Of a DNA stretch of 64,000 nucleotides, positions 1-8,374 are shown in pieces. The stretch comes from Algoriphagus antarcticus (GTDB lineage Bacteria; Bacteroidota; Bacteroidia; Cytophagales; Cyclobacteriaceae). The first letter of the stretch is position 1; every line of letters starts with the position of its first letter. Location: assembly GCF_002150685.1 (NCBI RefSeq), contig NZ_MSSW01000001.1, forward strand, positions 207,346-271,345. Reading direction: 5' to 3'. A program made the position numbers and the translations under genes. The notes below the pieces were generated by a model, which worked only from the letters and a program-made list of their open reading frames with translations, was not told where the DNA came from and made no database searches.

Positions 1-2
1 AG

Positions 3-62
3 GGAGATCCTATTTATGAGATTTGGACGAATTATAGTGACGGATATTTAAAAAACCTATAG
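3..62 (+). CDS. 3' end of an unidentified CDS (partial)
   Basis: An open frame enters from the left edge and stops with TAG at 60-62. Its last residues read GDPIYEIWTNYSDGYLKNL, a composition that looks protein-like (aromatic and charged, no runs). Only 19 codons are visible, so no family can be named. Its position just before a secreted peptide and a beta-propeller lipoprotein makes another member of the same accessory locus plausible. Another frame ends with TAA at 49-51 and cannot be excluded. Confidence 0.4.
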   Translation, partial: GDPIYEIWTNYSDGYLKNL

Positions 63-202
63 ACTCTAAATAATTTGTATTTTATAGCATAAAATACGTT
101 TTGTGTCACGAAACCTAACTGTTTATTAGGTGAATTCTTGCTCTTTTGACTTTTAAACTAAACATTGTTATTATCATATTTATAACCACTAAATAATTTA
201 TT

Positions 203-412
203 ATGAAAAAAGTATTTGCAGTGACATCCATTTTTGCAGCGACATTTTTCCTTATGCCACATGCAGAAACATTTGCAGGAGAAGAAGTATGGCAAATTGA
301 AAGAATCCAGTGCGATGGGGGAGGGGAAGTCTATCGATGTAGATTCGATGGTTCTTCCGGTTGTGATTTTGGTGGTCAAAAACATTGTGACGAAGTAAGT
401 TCAATTAATTAA
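203..412 (+). CDS. small secreted Cys-containing peptide (NVEALA-like context)
   Basis: A 69-residue protein of unknown function. It starts with a signal peptide (MKKVFAV, hydrophobic stretch to about residue 20, likely cleavage after ETFAG). The exported part is only about 43 residues and has four cysteines (IQCDGG, YRCRF, SGCDF, KHCDE) in a Gly-rich, acidic sequence, so disulfides are likely after export. A strong hairpin follows at once, and then a 6-bladed beta-propeller lipoprotein on the same strand. The pairing of a short secreted peptide with such a lipoprotein is the known context of NVEALA-type peptides in Bacteroidetes, although the NVEALA motif itself is not evident. A comparable peptide lies at 18308-18535 beside a second propeller gene. 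Confidence 0.75.
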   Translation: MKKVFAVTSIFAATFFLMPHAETFAGEEVWQIERIQCDGGGEVYRCRFDGSSGCDFGGQKHCDEVSSIN

Positions 413-419
413 CAAAACA

Positions 420-449
420 AAAATGGCATTCATTCATGAATGCCATTTT
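420..449 (+). terminator. perfect hairpin between peptide and propeller genes
   Basis: Two perfectly complementary 13-nt arms (420-432 and 437-449) are separated by a 4-nt TTCA loop, and the right arm ends in TTTT. It starts 7 nt after the peptide stop codon, so it is probably a (partial) terminator that lowers read-through into the propeller gene and stabilises the peptide mRNA. It contains the first in-frame ATG of the following frame (423), which argues that this ATG is not the real start. Confidence 0.7.
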
Positions 450-458
450 ATATATCCC

Positions 459-1640
459 ATGATGAGATACTTAATTTGGATTAGCATTTTTACATTATTT
501 GGATGCCATAAAAAAAATGCAGACAATAATGCTTCTAAAAAAATAAACATATCATTGAGAGAATCTCGCGAAGGGTTATTATCAGATGTATTTGATTCAA
601 TTCAATATACACTTCTAGATGATGATGATTCAATTCCACTTGTACAACCTTATAAGATAATTTACTCAGGAAATAATATTTACGTAGAAGATAATTTCAC
701 AAGTAATGTGCATATATTTAGGAAAGACGGAAACATTAGCAAAGTAATTGAGGCAAAAGGGAAGGGGCCAGGTGAATATTTTCAGCTTGATTTTTTTCAA
801 ATAAAAACCGATACCATATTCATTTTAGACAGAAGCCTAAGGAAAATACTATCTTTTAATATCCACGGAGACTTTATATCAGAAGAAAAAATAGCAAATA
901 ATGCCTCCGGATTTTTCAAATACAAAGACAGAATTCTTTTTTTCATGAACAATAACATAGACAAAACGCCTTATAATTTTATTTTAAAAGAAAAAGAAAA
1001 TGTATTAGCGGCATATTCCCCTTTTAATCCTGAATTTCTGGAATTCCATTTCGGAATGAAAAATGGATTTACTGAAAGTAACGACGGAATGATCTTTCAC
1101 ACTTTACCTTTAAGTTCCAGCGTATATTTTTTTAACACTGACCTATCTCTCAATAAAATCGTCAATTTTGACTTAGGGGAAACTGCTGTAGACGAGATAT
1201 TCATATCAGAACATGGATCTATTAACTCAGATTCTTACATGAATGATCTTAATGAAAAAAGAATGGTTCAAGATATTTCATCTTTTTTCAAGCTTGGCAA
1301 TTACTATTTTCTATCTTTCTATCAGTACGGAAAAGGAATTCATTATATAATCTTAAATAAGGATTTAAAATTAATTTCTCAAAATATAACGTTTGAAAAC
1401 GATATAGACGGAATGAAGATAAGAAATATACCTTGGACATTTGATGACAATAAAATTGTCATCAAAATGAATTCAATAGATTTCTATTATGACTATTTAG
1501 AAAAATTTTCAGACAAAGATCTATCCGTAAGAGATGGTAGCTTACATGATTTTTTTGAGAAAACTAAAACTAAGCTTCAAGACGATCAGACAGTTTTAGT
1601 TTCTATGACTTTAAGAAATGACTTAGGTAATAATAAATAA
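459..1640 (+). CDS. 6-bladed beta-propeller lipoprotein (BF3164-like)
   Basis: About 393 residues. With the start at 459 (or the adjacent ATG at 462) the protein begins with a compact lipoprotein signal, MMRYLIWISIFTLFGC, with the lipidated Cys at residue 16. The frame stays open back to an ATG at 423, but that lies inside the preceding hairpin and would add a non-signal extension. The body has repeated short strands with recurrent aromatic/Asp patterns (GEYFQLDFF, DTIFILDR, GDFISEEKI) typical of the 6-bladed propeller lipoproteins of Bacteroidetes. Its substrate is unknown. Protein length and the partner peptide match the locus at 17041-18535, except that no thioredoxin-like gene follows here. 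Confidence 0.75.
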   Translation: MMRYLIWISIFTLFGCHKKNADNNASKKINISLRESREGLLSDVFDSIQYTLLDDDDSIPLVQPYKIIYSGNNIYVEDNFTSNVHIFRKDGNISKVIEAKGKGPGEYFQLDFFQIKTDTIFILDRSLRKILSFNIHGDFISEEKIANNASGFFKYKDRILFFMNNNIDKTPYNFILKEKENVLAAYSPFNPEFLEFHFGMKNGFTESNDGMIFHTLPLSSSVYFFNTDLSLNKIVNFDLGETAVDEIFISEHGSINSDSYMNDLNEKRMVQDISSFFKLGNYYFLSFYQYGKGIHYIILNKDLKLISQNITFENDIDGMKIRNIPWTFDDNKIVIKMNSIDFYYDYLEKFSDKDLSVRDGSLHDFFEKTKTKLQDDQTVLVSMTLRNDLGNNK

Positions 1641-1644
1641 TCGT

Positions 1645-1802
1645 TATTTTTGGTTAGACCTTTTAAGAAGCCATTACCGTTTGAAGGTGTAGGCTCATCA
1701 GCAGGTAATTTGTAGTTTTTAGGATAGGCTTGGCTATAATGTTTGGAAGTTCATCCAATTGCTTTTCAGCCTTTGAGATAAAAGAACCTCATACTTACTC
1801 AT
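1645..1802 (-). pseudogene. RelE/ParE-family toxin remnant, frameshifted and truncated
   Basis: An ATG at 1802, 16 nt after the antitoxin stop, opens a frame beginning MSKYEVLLSQ. A single-base loss near 1771-1775 shifts to a frame reading KAEKQLDELPNIIAKPILK, and a second shift gives LPADEPTPSNGNGFLKG. In this order these segments resemble the N-terminal two thirds of RelE/ParE toxins (the KxxEKxLxKLP and NPRPNGxKKLKG-type blocks). The C-terminal catalytic block (RIRVGDYRIIY-like) is absent where the locus abuts the 3' end of the converging propeller gene. The toxin is therefore dead. Assigned by reading the three frames; no homology search was possible. Confidence 0.7.
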
Positions 1803-1818
1803 TTCAAATCTCTCTTTT

Positions 1819-1998
1819 TCAAATAATCCGAAATAGATATTCGCTATCAGCTAGTTTGGACTCGTCATAAAGTCTGATATCTTCTAGTTCATCCAATTTT
1901 TCCAGAATTTTTTCATACTCATCAATCGGCACAATGACAGCAATTTTATTTCCTTGAGGATCAGTGACAAATCGATGTTTTTGATAAAATGCTCCCAT
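1819..1998 (-). CDS. Phd/RelB-type antitoxin-like protein (orphaned)
   Basis: A 59-residue protein starting MGAFYQKHRF at 1998. The frame is open upstream, but the added MCNCLSFCLNF segment looks non-coding. The stretch VTDPQGNKIAVIVPIDEYEK is typical of Phd/YefM-like antitoxins of RelE/ParE pairs: an N-terminal DNA-binding strand followed by an acidic helix (KILEKLDELEDIRLYDE) that wraps the toxin. The toxin gene immediately downstream is a frameshifted remnant, so this antitoxin would now be solitary; it looks intact but may be decaying. Confidence 0.65.
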   Translation of the reverse strand: MGAFYQKHRFVTDPQGNKIAVIVPIDEYEKILEKLDELEDIRLYDESKLADSEYLFRII

Positions 1999-2055
1999 GA
2001 TGAAATTTAAACAAAAAGATAAACAATTACACATTCTAACTTCCCCGAAAATAAA

Positions 2056-2078
2056 AAAGGAGCCTTTTGAGCTCCTTT
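2056..2078 (-). terminator. rho-independent terminator of the desulfurase gene
   Basis: Read on the minus strand: an 8-bp stem (AAAGGAGC / GCTCCTTT) with a short loop, followed by a T-rich run, 8 nt after the stop codon of the cysteine desulfurase gene. It may also work in the opposite direction. Confidence 0.8.
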
Positions 2079-2085
2079 CTATTTC

Positions 2086-3231
2086 TTATGCTTCTTCTAC
2101 AGCATATAATTCTTTCAATTTCCCAACGGTATAATCGACTTCTTCTATCGTATTAAATCGGCTGAAGGAAAATCTAACTGCGTCTCTTTCGGGTGTGTGA
2201 TTGATCGCTCGCAGCACATGTGAACCCACTGTGGCTCCAGAACTGCAAGCAGATCCTCCGGATGCCGAAACCCCTTCCAAATCAAGGTTGAAAAGCAACA
2301 TTCCGCTGTTTGCCTCCGATGGAGGTAAGCTCACACTCAAAACAGTGTAAAGACTCTTAGCCATATCAGCCGAAAGTCCATTGAACTCTACACCTGGAAT
2401 CTCCTGAGTTAGCCTTTGAATAAAATGCTTTTTGATAGATTCTATGTGAAGTTGATGCTCAGCCATTTCTTCGTAGGCGATTTCCAAAGCTTTTACAATT
2501 CCAATAATCCCGATCACATTTTCAGTTCCCCCACGCATATTTCTCTCCTGAGCGCCACCATGAATCAATGGATGGATTTTCTTATCCTTTTTCACATAAA
2601 GAAATCCAGAACCCTTTGGCCCATGGAATTTATGTCCGCCAGCTACCATCGCGTCCAAAGGCAATAACTTTAAGTCATGCACATAATGCCCCACTGTTTG
2701 GACAGTATCCGAATGAAAAAATGCACCGTATTCTTTTGCAAGCGTGCCAATGCGATTCAAATCATTCAAGTTCCCAATCTCATTGTTCGCATGCATCAGG
2801 GACACCAAGCTTTTTGGATTTGCTTTAAGCAACTCTTCTAGCTGATTCATATCCAACTCACCTGTATCATTCACACCGAGGATGCTAAGCTTGATGTGGC
2901 CCTTTTTCTCGCACATTTCTAAGGTATGCAAAACTGCGTGATGCTCTAGCGGAGAAGTGATCGCATGGGTAATTCCATGGCTTTCTATTCCGCATACAAT
3001 CGCTGTATTATCAGCCTCAGTTCCACCTGATGTGAAAAAAATCTCTGCTGGTGTAGCATTTAGCAATTCAGCGACCTTTTTCCTAGATCTCTCTATAGCT
3101 GTCCTTACTTCCCTACCAAAACTATGGACAGAAGAAGGATTGCCATAATGATTTCTCATAAACGGGAGCATGGCATCGATCACTCGATCATCCATAGCAG
3201 TGGTGGCCGCGTTGTCTAAATAAACTTTCAT
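2086..3231 (-). CDS. cysteine desulfurase (NifS/IscS family)
   Basis: 381 residues, the usual length for this PLP enzyme, which takes sulfur from cysteine as an enzyme-bound persulfide for Fe-S clusters and tRNA thiolation. Visible motifs: the N-terminal YLDNAATT motif, the PLP-binding lysine in AGGHKFHGPKG (Lys201), and the catalytic cysteine in SGGSACSSGATVGSH (Cys329). The long SSG active-site loop fits the NifS/IscS group rather than the SufS group. It is downstream of the phosphoglucosamine mutase gene with 40 nt between, probably cotranscribed, and is followed by a clear terminator. No iscU or isc partner is adjacent, so the exact role (IscS-like or tRNA-specific) stays open. Confidence 0.92.
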   Translation of the reverse strand: MKVYLDNAATTAMDDRVIDAMLPFMRNHYGNPSSVHSFGREVRTAIERSRKKVAELLNATPAEIFFTSGGTEADNTAIVCGIESHGITHAITSPLEHHAVLHTLEMCEKKGHIKLSILGVNDTGELDMNQLEELLKANPKSLVSLMHANNEIGNLNDLNRIGTLAKEYGAFFHSDTVQTVGHYVHDLKLLPLDAMVAGGHKFHGPKGSGFLYVKKDKKIHPLIHGGAQERNMRGGTENVIGIIGIVKALEIAYEEMAEHQLHIESIKKHFIQRLTQEIPGVEFNGLSADMAKSLYTVLSVSLPPSEANSGMLLFNLDLEGVSASGGSACSSGATVGSHVLRAINHTPERDAVRFSFSRFNTIEEVDYTVGKLKELYAVEEA

Positions 3232-3271
3232 TGCACTCGTTTTGGGTTGTAGATTCTATATGAAGCCCAGA

Positions 3272-4666
3272 TCAAATCATGGAAGCATTCACCACTTCTT
3301 TGATATCGGCAATTAGCTTTTTGGCTAAATGCTCAGCTGTAGCTTCTGATTCAGATTCAGAGTAAATACGAATAATTGGTTCCGTATTTGACTTTCTCAA
3401 ATGTACCCATTCCTTTTCAAATTCGATTTTGACACCGTCTATATCGTTGATTGGATGGCTTTTATACTTGTTTTTGATCTCACTCAAAATATTATCGACG
3501 TCAATCTCAGGAGTGAGTTCGATTTTATTTTTTGAGATATGATAGTTGGGATAAGTTGCTCTAAGTCGAGAAATAGTTTTACCAAAATTAGCCAAGTGAG
3601 TCAAAAACAATCCGATTCCCACCAAGGCATCACGTCCGTAATGCGAAGTTGGGTAGATGATACCACCGTTTCCTTCACCACCAATCACTGCATCCACAGC
3701 TTTCATCTGATTGACTACATTCACTTCTCCTACCGCCGAGGCATTGTAAACGCCACCCCTTTTTTCTGTCACATCACGAAGTGCACGCGTAGAACTGAGG
3801 TTAGAAACTGTATTGCCAGGAGTCTTTGAAAGCACATAATCTGCTACAGCCACCAAGGTATATTCTTCGCCGAAGGCTGATCCGTCTTCATTGATAAAGG
3901 CCAATCTATCCACATCAGGATCGACCACAATGCCTAGATCGTAGCTTCCACGCTGCAGCTTCTGGCATATATCTCTCAAATTCTCAGGAAGTGGCTCTGG
4001 ATTATGTGGAAAGTTGCCGTCCGGTGTACAGTACATCTCTTCGATTTCTGTCACTCCAAGTGCTCTCAATAGCATAGGGACTGCTATTCCACCAGTGGAA
4101 TTAACAGCGTCCACGACTACTTTGAAGTTTCTGGCTTTGATAGCTTCTACATCAACCAGCTCCAAATCCAACACATGCTGAATATGGCGCTCGATATAAT
4201 CATTGATTTGAGAATAGCTACCAAGCTTTTTCACTTCTGCGAAAGAAAAATCCTCCTTTTCAGCTTTCTCTAAAATAGCCTTTCCCTCAGCATCCGAAAT
4301 GAATTCTCCTTGGTCATTTAAAAGCTTCAGTGCATTCCACTGCACAGGGTTGTGACTAGCAGTGAGAATGATTCCTCCTCCGGCCTTTTCCAAAGGAACA
4401 GCAAATTCCACTGTAGGAGTAGTGCTTAAGCCGAGATCGATTACATTGATTCCCAGGCCTTGAAGTGTAGCGGAAACCAATCCAGAAACCATTTCGCCAG
4501 AAAGACGGGCATCTCTACCAATGATTACTTTAGGATTGTTAGTTTTCTCCAGTACCCAAGCTCCATAAGCAGAAGCAAATTTGACAATATCAATGGGTGT
4601 AAGGCCATCGCCGGCTTTTCCACCGATAGTTCCTCTGATGCCAGAGATTGATTTAATTAGTGACAC
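3272..4666 (-). CDS. glmM: phosphoglucosamine mutase (GlmM-like, alpha-D-phosphohexomutase family)
   Basis: 464 residues with the four-domain phosphohexomutase layout. The phosphoserine loop is TASHNP (Ser104), the Mg2+-binding loop is DPDVDR (Asp249, 251, 253), the sugar-binding loop is GEGNGG near residue 335, and the C-terminal phosphate-binding loop is RKSNTEPIIRIYSE. It is expected to convert glucosamine-6-P to glucosamine-1-P for cell-wall precursors. Bacteroidetes carry several related mutases, so phosphomannomutase or phosphoglucomutase activity is possible. It lies upstream of the cysteine desulfurase gene in the same direction. Confidence 0.85.
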   Translation of the reverse strand: MSLIKSISGIRGTIGGKAGDGLTPIDIVKFASAYGAWVLEKTNNPKVIIGRDARLSGEMVSGLVSATLQGLGINVIDLGLSTTPTVEFAVPLEKAGGGIILTASHNPVQWNALKLLNDQGEFISDAEGKAILEKAEKEDFSFAEVKKLGSYSQINDYIERHIQHVLDLELVDVEAIKARNFKVVVDAVNSTGGIAVPMLLRALGVTEIEEMYCTPDGNFPHNPEPLPENLRDICQKLQRGSYDLGIVVDPDVDRLAFINEDGSAFGEEYTLVAVADYVLSKTPGNTVSNLSSTRALRDVTEKRGGVYNASAVGEVNVVNQMKAVDAVIGGEGNGGIIYPTSHYGRDALVGIGLFLTHLANFGKTISRLRATYPNYHISKNKIELTPEIDVDNILSEIKNKYKSHPINDIDGVKIEFEKEWVHLRKSNTEPIIRIYSESESEATAEHLAKKLIADIKEVVNASMI

Positions 4667-4724
4667 GTACGGTAATTTGATTAGGTTAAAAACTGATAAA
4701 TCCTGCCAAATGACAGGATTACTT

Positions 4725-4955
4725 TTACTTGAATTTAGCTAGAACTTTGTCCACTTCATTGTCAGGATTGCCACAGCTGCTGTCAGCATCTACAGTTTTC
4801 CCACAATAACCACAGGTTCCGCCATCTTTATTCAGGTAAGGATTTTGGGAGGCACATGTACCCTTGAATTCGCCGTTTTTAAGGAATAATAGCCTTACCG
4901 ACATCAAAATGAAGAATATAGCAACGAAACCAAGGGTTAGAAATACGGTTGTCAT
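4725..4955 (-). CDS. small membrane protein with Cys-rich tail
   Basis: 76 residues, family unknown to me. An N-terminal transmembrane helix (VFLTLGFVAIFFILMSVRLL) is followed by a tail with cysteines at GTCASQ, GTCGYCGK and SSCGN. The CxxC is knuckle-like and could bind metal or form a disulfide. It sits alone between glmM (same strand) and mazG (opposite strand). The short inverted repeat at 4699-4720 after its stop (AATCCTG / CAGGATT) may be a weak terminator. The protein looks real because of its balanced composition and conserved-looking cysteines. Confidence 0.65.
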   Translation of the reverse strand: MTTVFLTLGFVAIFFILMSVRLLFLKNGEFKGTCASQNPYLNKDGGTCGYCGKTVDADSSCGNPDNEVDKVLAKFK

Positions 4956-5027
4956 AACGAATAAATTTGCGCAAATTTAAGGCTTTGTTTCGAAAACGTT
5001 CCTAATTCCAGCATAGTTTCCTCACCC

Positions 5028-5828
5028 ATGATAAATTTGAGTACCCGAGCCGAGAAATTGGCAGCTTTTGACAGATTACTTACTATCATGGATGAACTCA
5101 GGGAGCAATGCCCTTGGGACAAAAATCAAACGACAGCAAGTCTCAGACATTTGACCATAGAGGAAACTTTTGAGCTTTCGGACGCTATACTCGAAGGAGA
5201 TCCCGATGAGATCAAAAAAGAATTGGGAGATATTCTCCTTCACATCGTGTTTTACGCAAGAATCGGATCTGAAGAAGGCAACTTCGACATGAAAACGATG
5301 ATTGATGCACTTTGTGAAAAACTAATCCGCCGTCATCCACACATCTACGGAGACGTCAAGGCTGAGGACGAAGAAGCAGTGAAGCAGAATTGGGAAAAAA
5401 TAAAACTTACTGAGAAAGGAAATAAATCTGTCCTTGGCGGAGTTCCAAAATCACTTCCTGCATTAATCAAAGCAATGCGAATCCAAGAAAAAGCCCGTGG
5501 AGTAGGTTTTGATTGGGAAGAAAAAAGTCAAGTATGGGAGAAAGTCGAGGAGGAAATGCAGGAGTTCAAGGCCGAATTCAATGTGGCGGATGAAAAAGAA
5601 ATCGATCAGGAAAAAGCAAGTGGTGAATTTGGCGATTTGTTGTTTTCTTTGATCAATTACGCACGATTTATTGATATCAATCCAGAGGAAGCGTTGGAGC
5701 GAACCAATAAAAAATTCATCAAGCGATTTCAATACCTGGAAACTGCCGCTAAGGAGTCTGGAAAAACGCTAAGCGAGATGACTTTGGCAGAAATGGATGT
5801 GTATTGGAATGAAGCGAAGAGGAAGTGA
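5028..5828 (+). CDS. mazG: nucleoside triphosphate pyrophosphohydrolase MazG
   Basis: 266 residues, the length of the two-domain MazG of bacteria. The first domain has CPWDKNQT and the metal-binding helices EETFELSDAI and EIKKELGDILLHIVF; the second has EEEMQEFKAE and GEFGDLLFSLINYARF. It hydrolyses NTPs to NMP and PPi and is thought to clear aberrant nucleotides or modulate (p)ppGpp. It starts with ATG at 5028. The stop codon is followed at once by a heptanucleotide tandem repeat. Confidence 0.93.
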   Translation: MINLSTRAEKLAAFDRLLTIMDELREQCPWDKNQTTASLRHLTIEETFELSDAILEGDPDEIKKELGDILLHIVFYARIGSEEGNFDMKTMIDALCEKLIRRHPHIYGDVKAEDEEAVKQNWEKIKLTEKGNKSVLGGVPKSLPALIKAMRIQEKARGVGFDWEEKSQVWEKVEEEMQEFKAEFNVADEKEIDQEKASGEFGDLLFSLINYARFIDINPEEALERTNKKFIKRFQYLETAAKESGKTLSEMTLAEMDVYWNEAKRK

Positions 5829-5830
5829 GC

Positions 5831-5905
5831 AGTTGGCAGTTGGCAGTTGGCAGTTGGCAGTTGGCAGTTGGCAGTTGGCAGTTGGCAGTTGGCAGTTGGC
5901 AGTTA
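5831..5905 (+). repeat. tandem heptanucleotide repeat (AGTTGGC, ten perfect units)
   Basis: Ten uninterrupted copies of AGTTGGC (5831-5900) plus a partial eleventh, starting 2 nt after the mazG stop and ending about 60 nt before ridA. The units are perfect, which implies recent expansion or an assembled-length estimate. A 7-nt unit outside coding sequence could vary the spacing upstream of ridA by slipped-strand mispairing. Confidence 0.95.
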
Positions 5906-5963
5906 ACAAAAACTTAAATAGAACTCTTAGGGTTCTTTAATTATCTCTCTAAAAATCTAAAAA

Positions 5964-6344
5964 ATGGCGAATCAAATAATATTCACTAAAGAGGCTCCAG
6001 CACCGATTGGGCCTTATTCTCAGGCAGTTTTAGCAGGAAATACGCTATATGTCTCTGGTCAAATAGCCTTGGATGCTGAGACCGGCGAATTGATCAATGA
6101 GAATATCACGGAGGAAACTCATGCGGTAATGAAAAATCTAGAAGCCGTTCTTAGAGCTGTAGATTTTACCTTTAACGATATTGTCAAATGCAGCATTTTC
6201 ATCAAAAGCATGGACGAGTTTAGCACAATCAATGAGGCCTATGGACAGTACTTCAAATCAAACCCACCAGCTCGGGAAACAGTAGAAGTAAGTAAGCTTC
6301 CCAAAAATGTAAATGTAGAAATCTCCTGTATTGCTTTTAAATAA
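5964..6344 (+). CDS. ridA: RidA-family reactive intermediate deaminase
   Basis: 126 residues, the full length of the YjgF/YER057c/UK114 family. Visible family features: the N-terminal APAPIGPYSQAV, YVSGQIALD, and the C-terminal NPPARETVEVSKLP, including the Arg that binds the carboxylate of the imine/enamine substrate. It hydrolyses 2-aminoacrylate-type intermediates made by PLP enzymes and protects those enzymes. The heptamer repeat lies just upstream, and a hypothetical membrane protein follows 6 nt downstream. Confidence 0.95.
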   Translation: MANQIIFTKEAPAPIGPYSQAVLAGNTLYVSGQIALDAETGELINENITEETHAVMKNLEAVLRAVDFTFNDIVKCSIFIKSMDEFSTINEAYGQYFKSNPPARETVEVSKLPKNVNVEISCIAFK

Positions 6345-6350
6345 CGAATT

Positions 6351-6836
6351 TTGAACCTATTGCCCCACGATAGTGAAACCTTAGTCAGCGCTCTTTCCAA
6401 AGAAGAAGTGTTAGGACATTTGAATCGTGTGACGCGGGAGGTCAACTATTTAGACCAAAGAACCCAAGCCAAAGGACATATTATTTTCAATGGCATAGTT
6501 GGTAAATCTGACTTTAGAATTTCTAAAGTCCTGAATAGAGCCGATACATTCCTCCCATTGATTATGGGCAAAGTCGAAGCCACTGCGCGGGGAAGCATTA
6601 TATTCATCAATTACAGTTTGTTCCCAGGAGCACTGTTTTTTTTAGCTTTTTGGTCAATCGTTTTGCTTGCATTTACAGCACTTTATACATTCCTAATCCC
6701 TAATTATTGGTATGCTGCCATATGTTTAATTCTAGCCTTGGTCAATTATGTAGTGGCCATGTATTTCTTCAACAGGCAAGTGAAGTCTTCGCGCAAAGTT
6801 TTTCACCAGTTGATCAATTTTCAATTGAAGGATTAA
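6351..6836 (+). CDS. hypothetical membrane protein
   Basis: About 161 residues with a TTG start at 6351, 6 nt after ridA; no upstream ATG exists in frame. The N-terminal half is soluble (SKEEVLGHLNRVTREV, then a beta-rich segment). The C-terminal part has two adjacent transmembrane helices (ALFFLAFWSIVLLAFTALYT and WYAAICLILALVNYVVAMYF) and a short basic tail. I do not recognise the family. Tight spacing suggests cotranscription with ridA. Confidence 0.65.
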   Translation: MNLLPHDSETLVSALSKEEVLGHLNRVTREVNYLDQRTQAKGHIIFNGIVGKSDFRISKVLNRADTFLPLIMGKVEATARGSIIFINYSLFPGALFFLAFWSIVLLAFTALYTFLIPNYWYAAICLILALVNYVVAMYFFNRQVKSSRKVFHQLINFQLKD

Positions 6837-6910
6837 GCCTTCTATTTCTAGGGAACAATGGCATTTGGTTTTAATTTAGCCTACGAAAAGATTCAATAAA
6901 TCATACAATT

Positions 6911-8311
6911 ATGAGCATCCGCATAGAAAAAGACACCATGGGACCTGTTGAGGTGCCTGCTGACAAATACTGGGGGGCACAGACCCAAAGATCCATTAAT
7001 AACTTCAAGATCGGCGGCGAGAAAAACCGCATGCCAATCGAAATCACCCATGCATTCGCTATTTTGAAGAAAGCCGCAGCGCAAACTAATGCTGAGCTAG
7101 GCGTTTTGGATCAGGACAAAGCAGATATCATTGGAAAAGTATGTGATGAGATTTTGGAAGGAAGGCTCGATGATCAGTTCCCGCTGGTGGTATGGCAAAC
7201 TGGATCGGGCACTCAATCGAACATGAACTCAAATGAGGTAATCGCCTATCGAGCACATGTGCTTTTGGGAGGTTCTTTGGAAGATTCCAAAAAGAAAATC
7301 CACCCAAATGACGATGTAAATAAGTCTCAGTCATCTAATGACACCTATCCTACGGCTATGCACATCGCTGCCTATAAAATGGTGATGGAGACCACAATCC
7401 CAGGCGTAGAAAAACTCAGAGATACCTTGACCCAAAAAGTGGAAGCATTCGAGGACGTGGTGAAAATCGGACGTACACACTTTATGGACGCGACTCCGCT
7501 TACGCTTGGACAAGAGTTTAGTGGATATGTAGCTCAGCTTAATCATGGTTTAAAAGCCTTGAGAAACACCTTATCGCATCTCTCCGAATTAGCTTTGGGA
7601 GGAACTGCCGTAGGAACTGGCCTGAATACTCCAAAGGGATATTCTGAGCTAGTGGCTAAGAAGATTGCTGAGCTATCTGGTCAGCCATTTGTGACTGCTG
7701 AAAACAAATTTGAAGCACTTGCAGCTCATGATGCTATGATAGAAACGCATGGAGCGCTAAAGCAATTGGCAGTTTCCTTAATGAAAATTGCCAATGACGT
7801 GAGGATGCTTTCTTCTGGGCCAAGATCTGGAATTGGTGAGATTTTGATTCCTGAAAACGAGCCAGGTTCATCCATCATGCCAGGCAAGGTCAACCCAACG
7901 CAAGTAGAAGCCATAACTATGGTAGCTGCTCAAGTAATGGGAAATGACGTTGCTATCTCTATCGGTGGTTCAAATGGACATTTCGAATTGAACGTCTTCA
8001 AACCAATGATCGCAGCTAATTTCCTACAATCTGCCCGTTTGATCGGAGATGCATGCGTATCATTCAATGATAATTGTGCAATAGGAATCGAACCAAATAC
8101 GCCGATGATTCAGAGACATTTGGAGAATTCCTTAATGCTGGTAACAGCATTGAATCCACATATAGGCTATGAAAATGCTGCGGCTATTGCCAAGAAAGCA
8201 CATAAGGAAGGAACTAACCTGAGAGAAGCTGCGATCGCGCTTAACTTGCTTACTTCTGAGCAATTTACCGACTGGGTAAAACCTGAAGAAATGACCGGTA
8301 GCTTGAAGTAA
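6911..8311 (+). CDS. fumC: class II fumarate hydratase
   Basis: 466 residues, standard for the homotetrameric iron-independent fumarase of the TCA cycle. Conserved regions: [14 protein letters not shown] (about 97-110), the catalytic-site [14 protein letters not shown] with His190, and the superfamily signature [13 protein letters not shown] at 319-331. It is a single gene with its own terminator. Confidence 0.96.
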   Translation: MSIRIEKDTMGPVEVPADKYWGAQTQRSINNFKIGGEKNRMPIEITHAFAILKKAAAQTNAELGVLDQDKADIIGKVCDEILEGRLDDQFPLVVWQTGSGTQSNMNSNEVIAYRAHVLLGGSLEDSKKKIHPNDDVNKSQSSNDTYPTAMHIAAYKMVMETTIPGVEKLRDTLTQKVEAFEDVVKIGRTHFMDATPLTLGQEFSGYVAQLNHGLKALRNTLSHLSELALGGTAVGTGLNTPKGYSELVAKKIAELSGQPFVTAENKFEALAAHDAMIETHGALKQLAVSLMKIANDVRMLSSGPRSGIGEILIPENEPGSSIMPGKVNPTQVEAITMVAAQVMGNDVAISIGGSNGHFELNVFKPMIAANFLQSARLIGDACVSFNDNCAIGIEPNTPMIQRHLENSLMLVTALNPHIGYENAAAIAKKAHKEGTNLREAAIALNLLTSEQFTDWVKPEEMTGSLK

Positions 8312-8332
8312 TGTTCACTCTGGTATAAAACC

Positions 8333-8369
8333 AAAAATGGCTGCTTCTGATTAAGAGGCTGCCATTTTT
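8333..8369 (+). terminator. fumC terminator
   Basis: Arms AAAAATGGC (8333-8341) and GCCATTTTT (8361-8369), 22 nt after the fumC stop, ending in a T run. The hairpin overlaps the 3' end of a decayed toxin reading the other way. Confidence 0.8.
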
Positions 8370-8374
8370 ATTAT

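Noticed and set aside
423..458. First ATG of the propeller frame as its start
   Set aside because: It lies in the right place of a perfect terminator-like hairpin and would put 12 non-signal residues before a good lipoprotein signal; the start at 459 or 462 is better.
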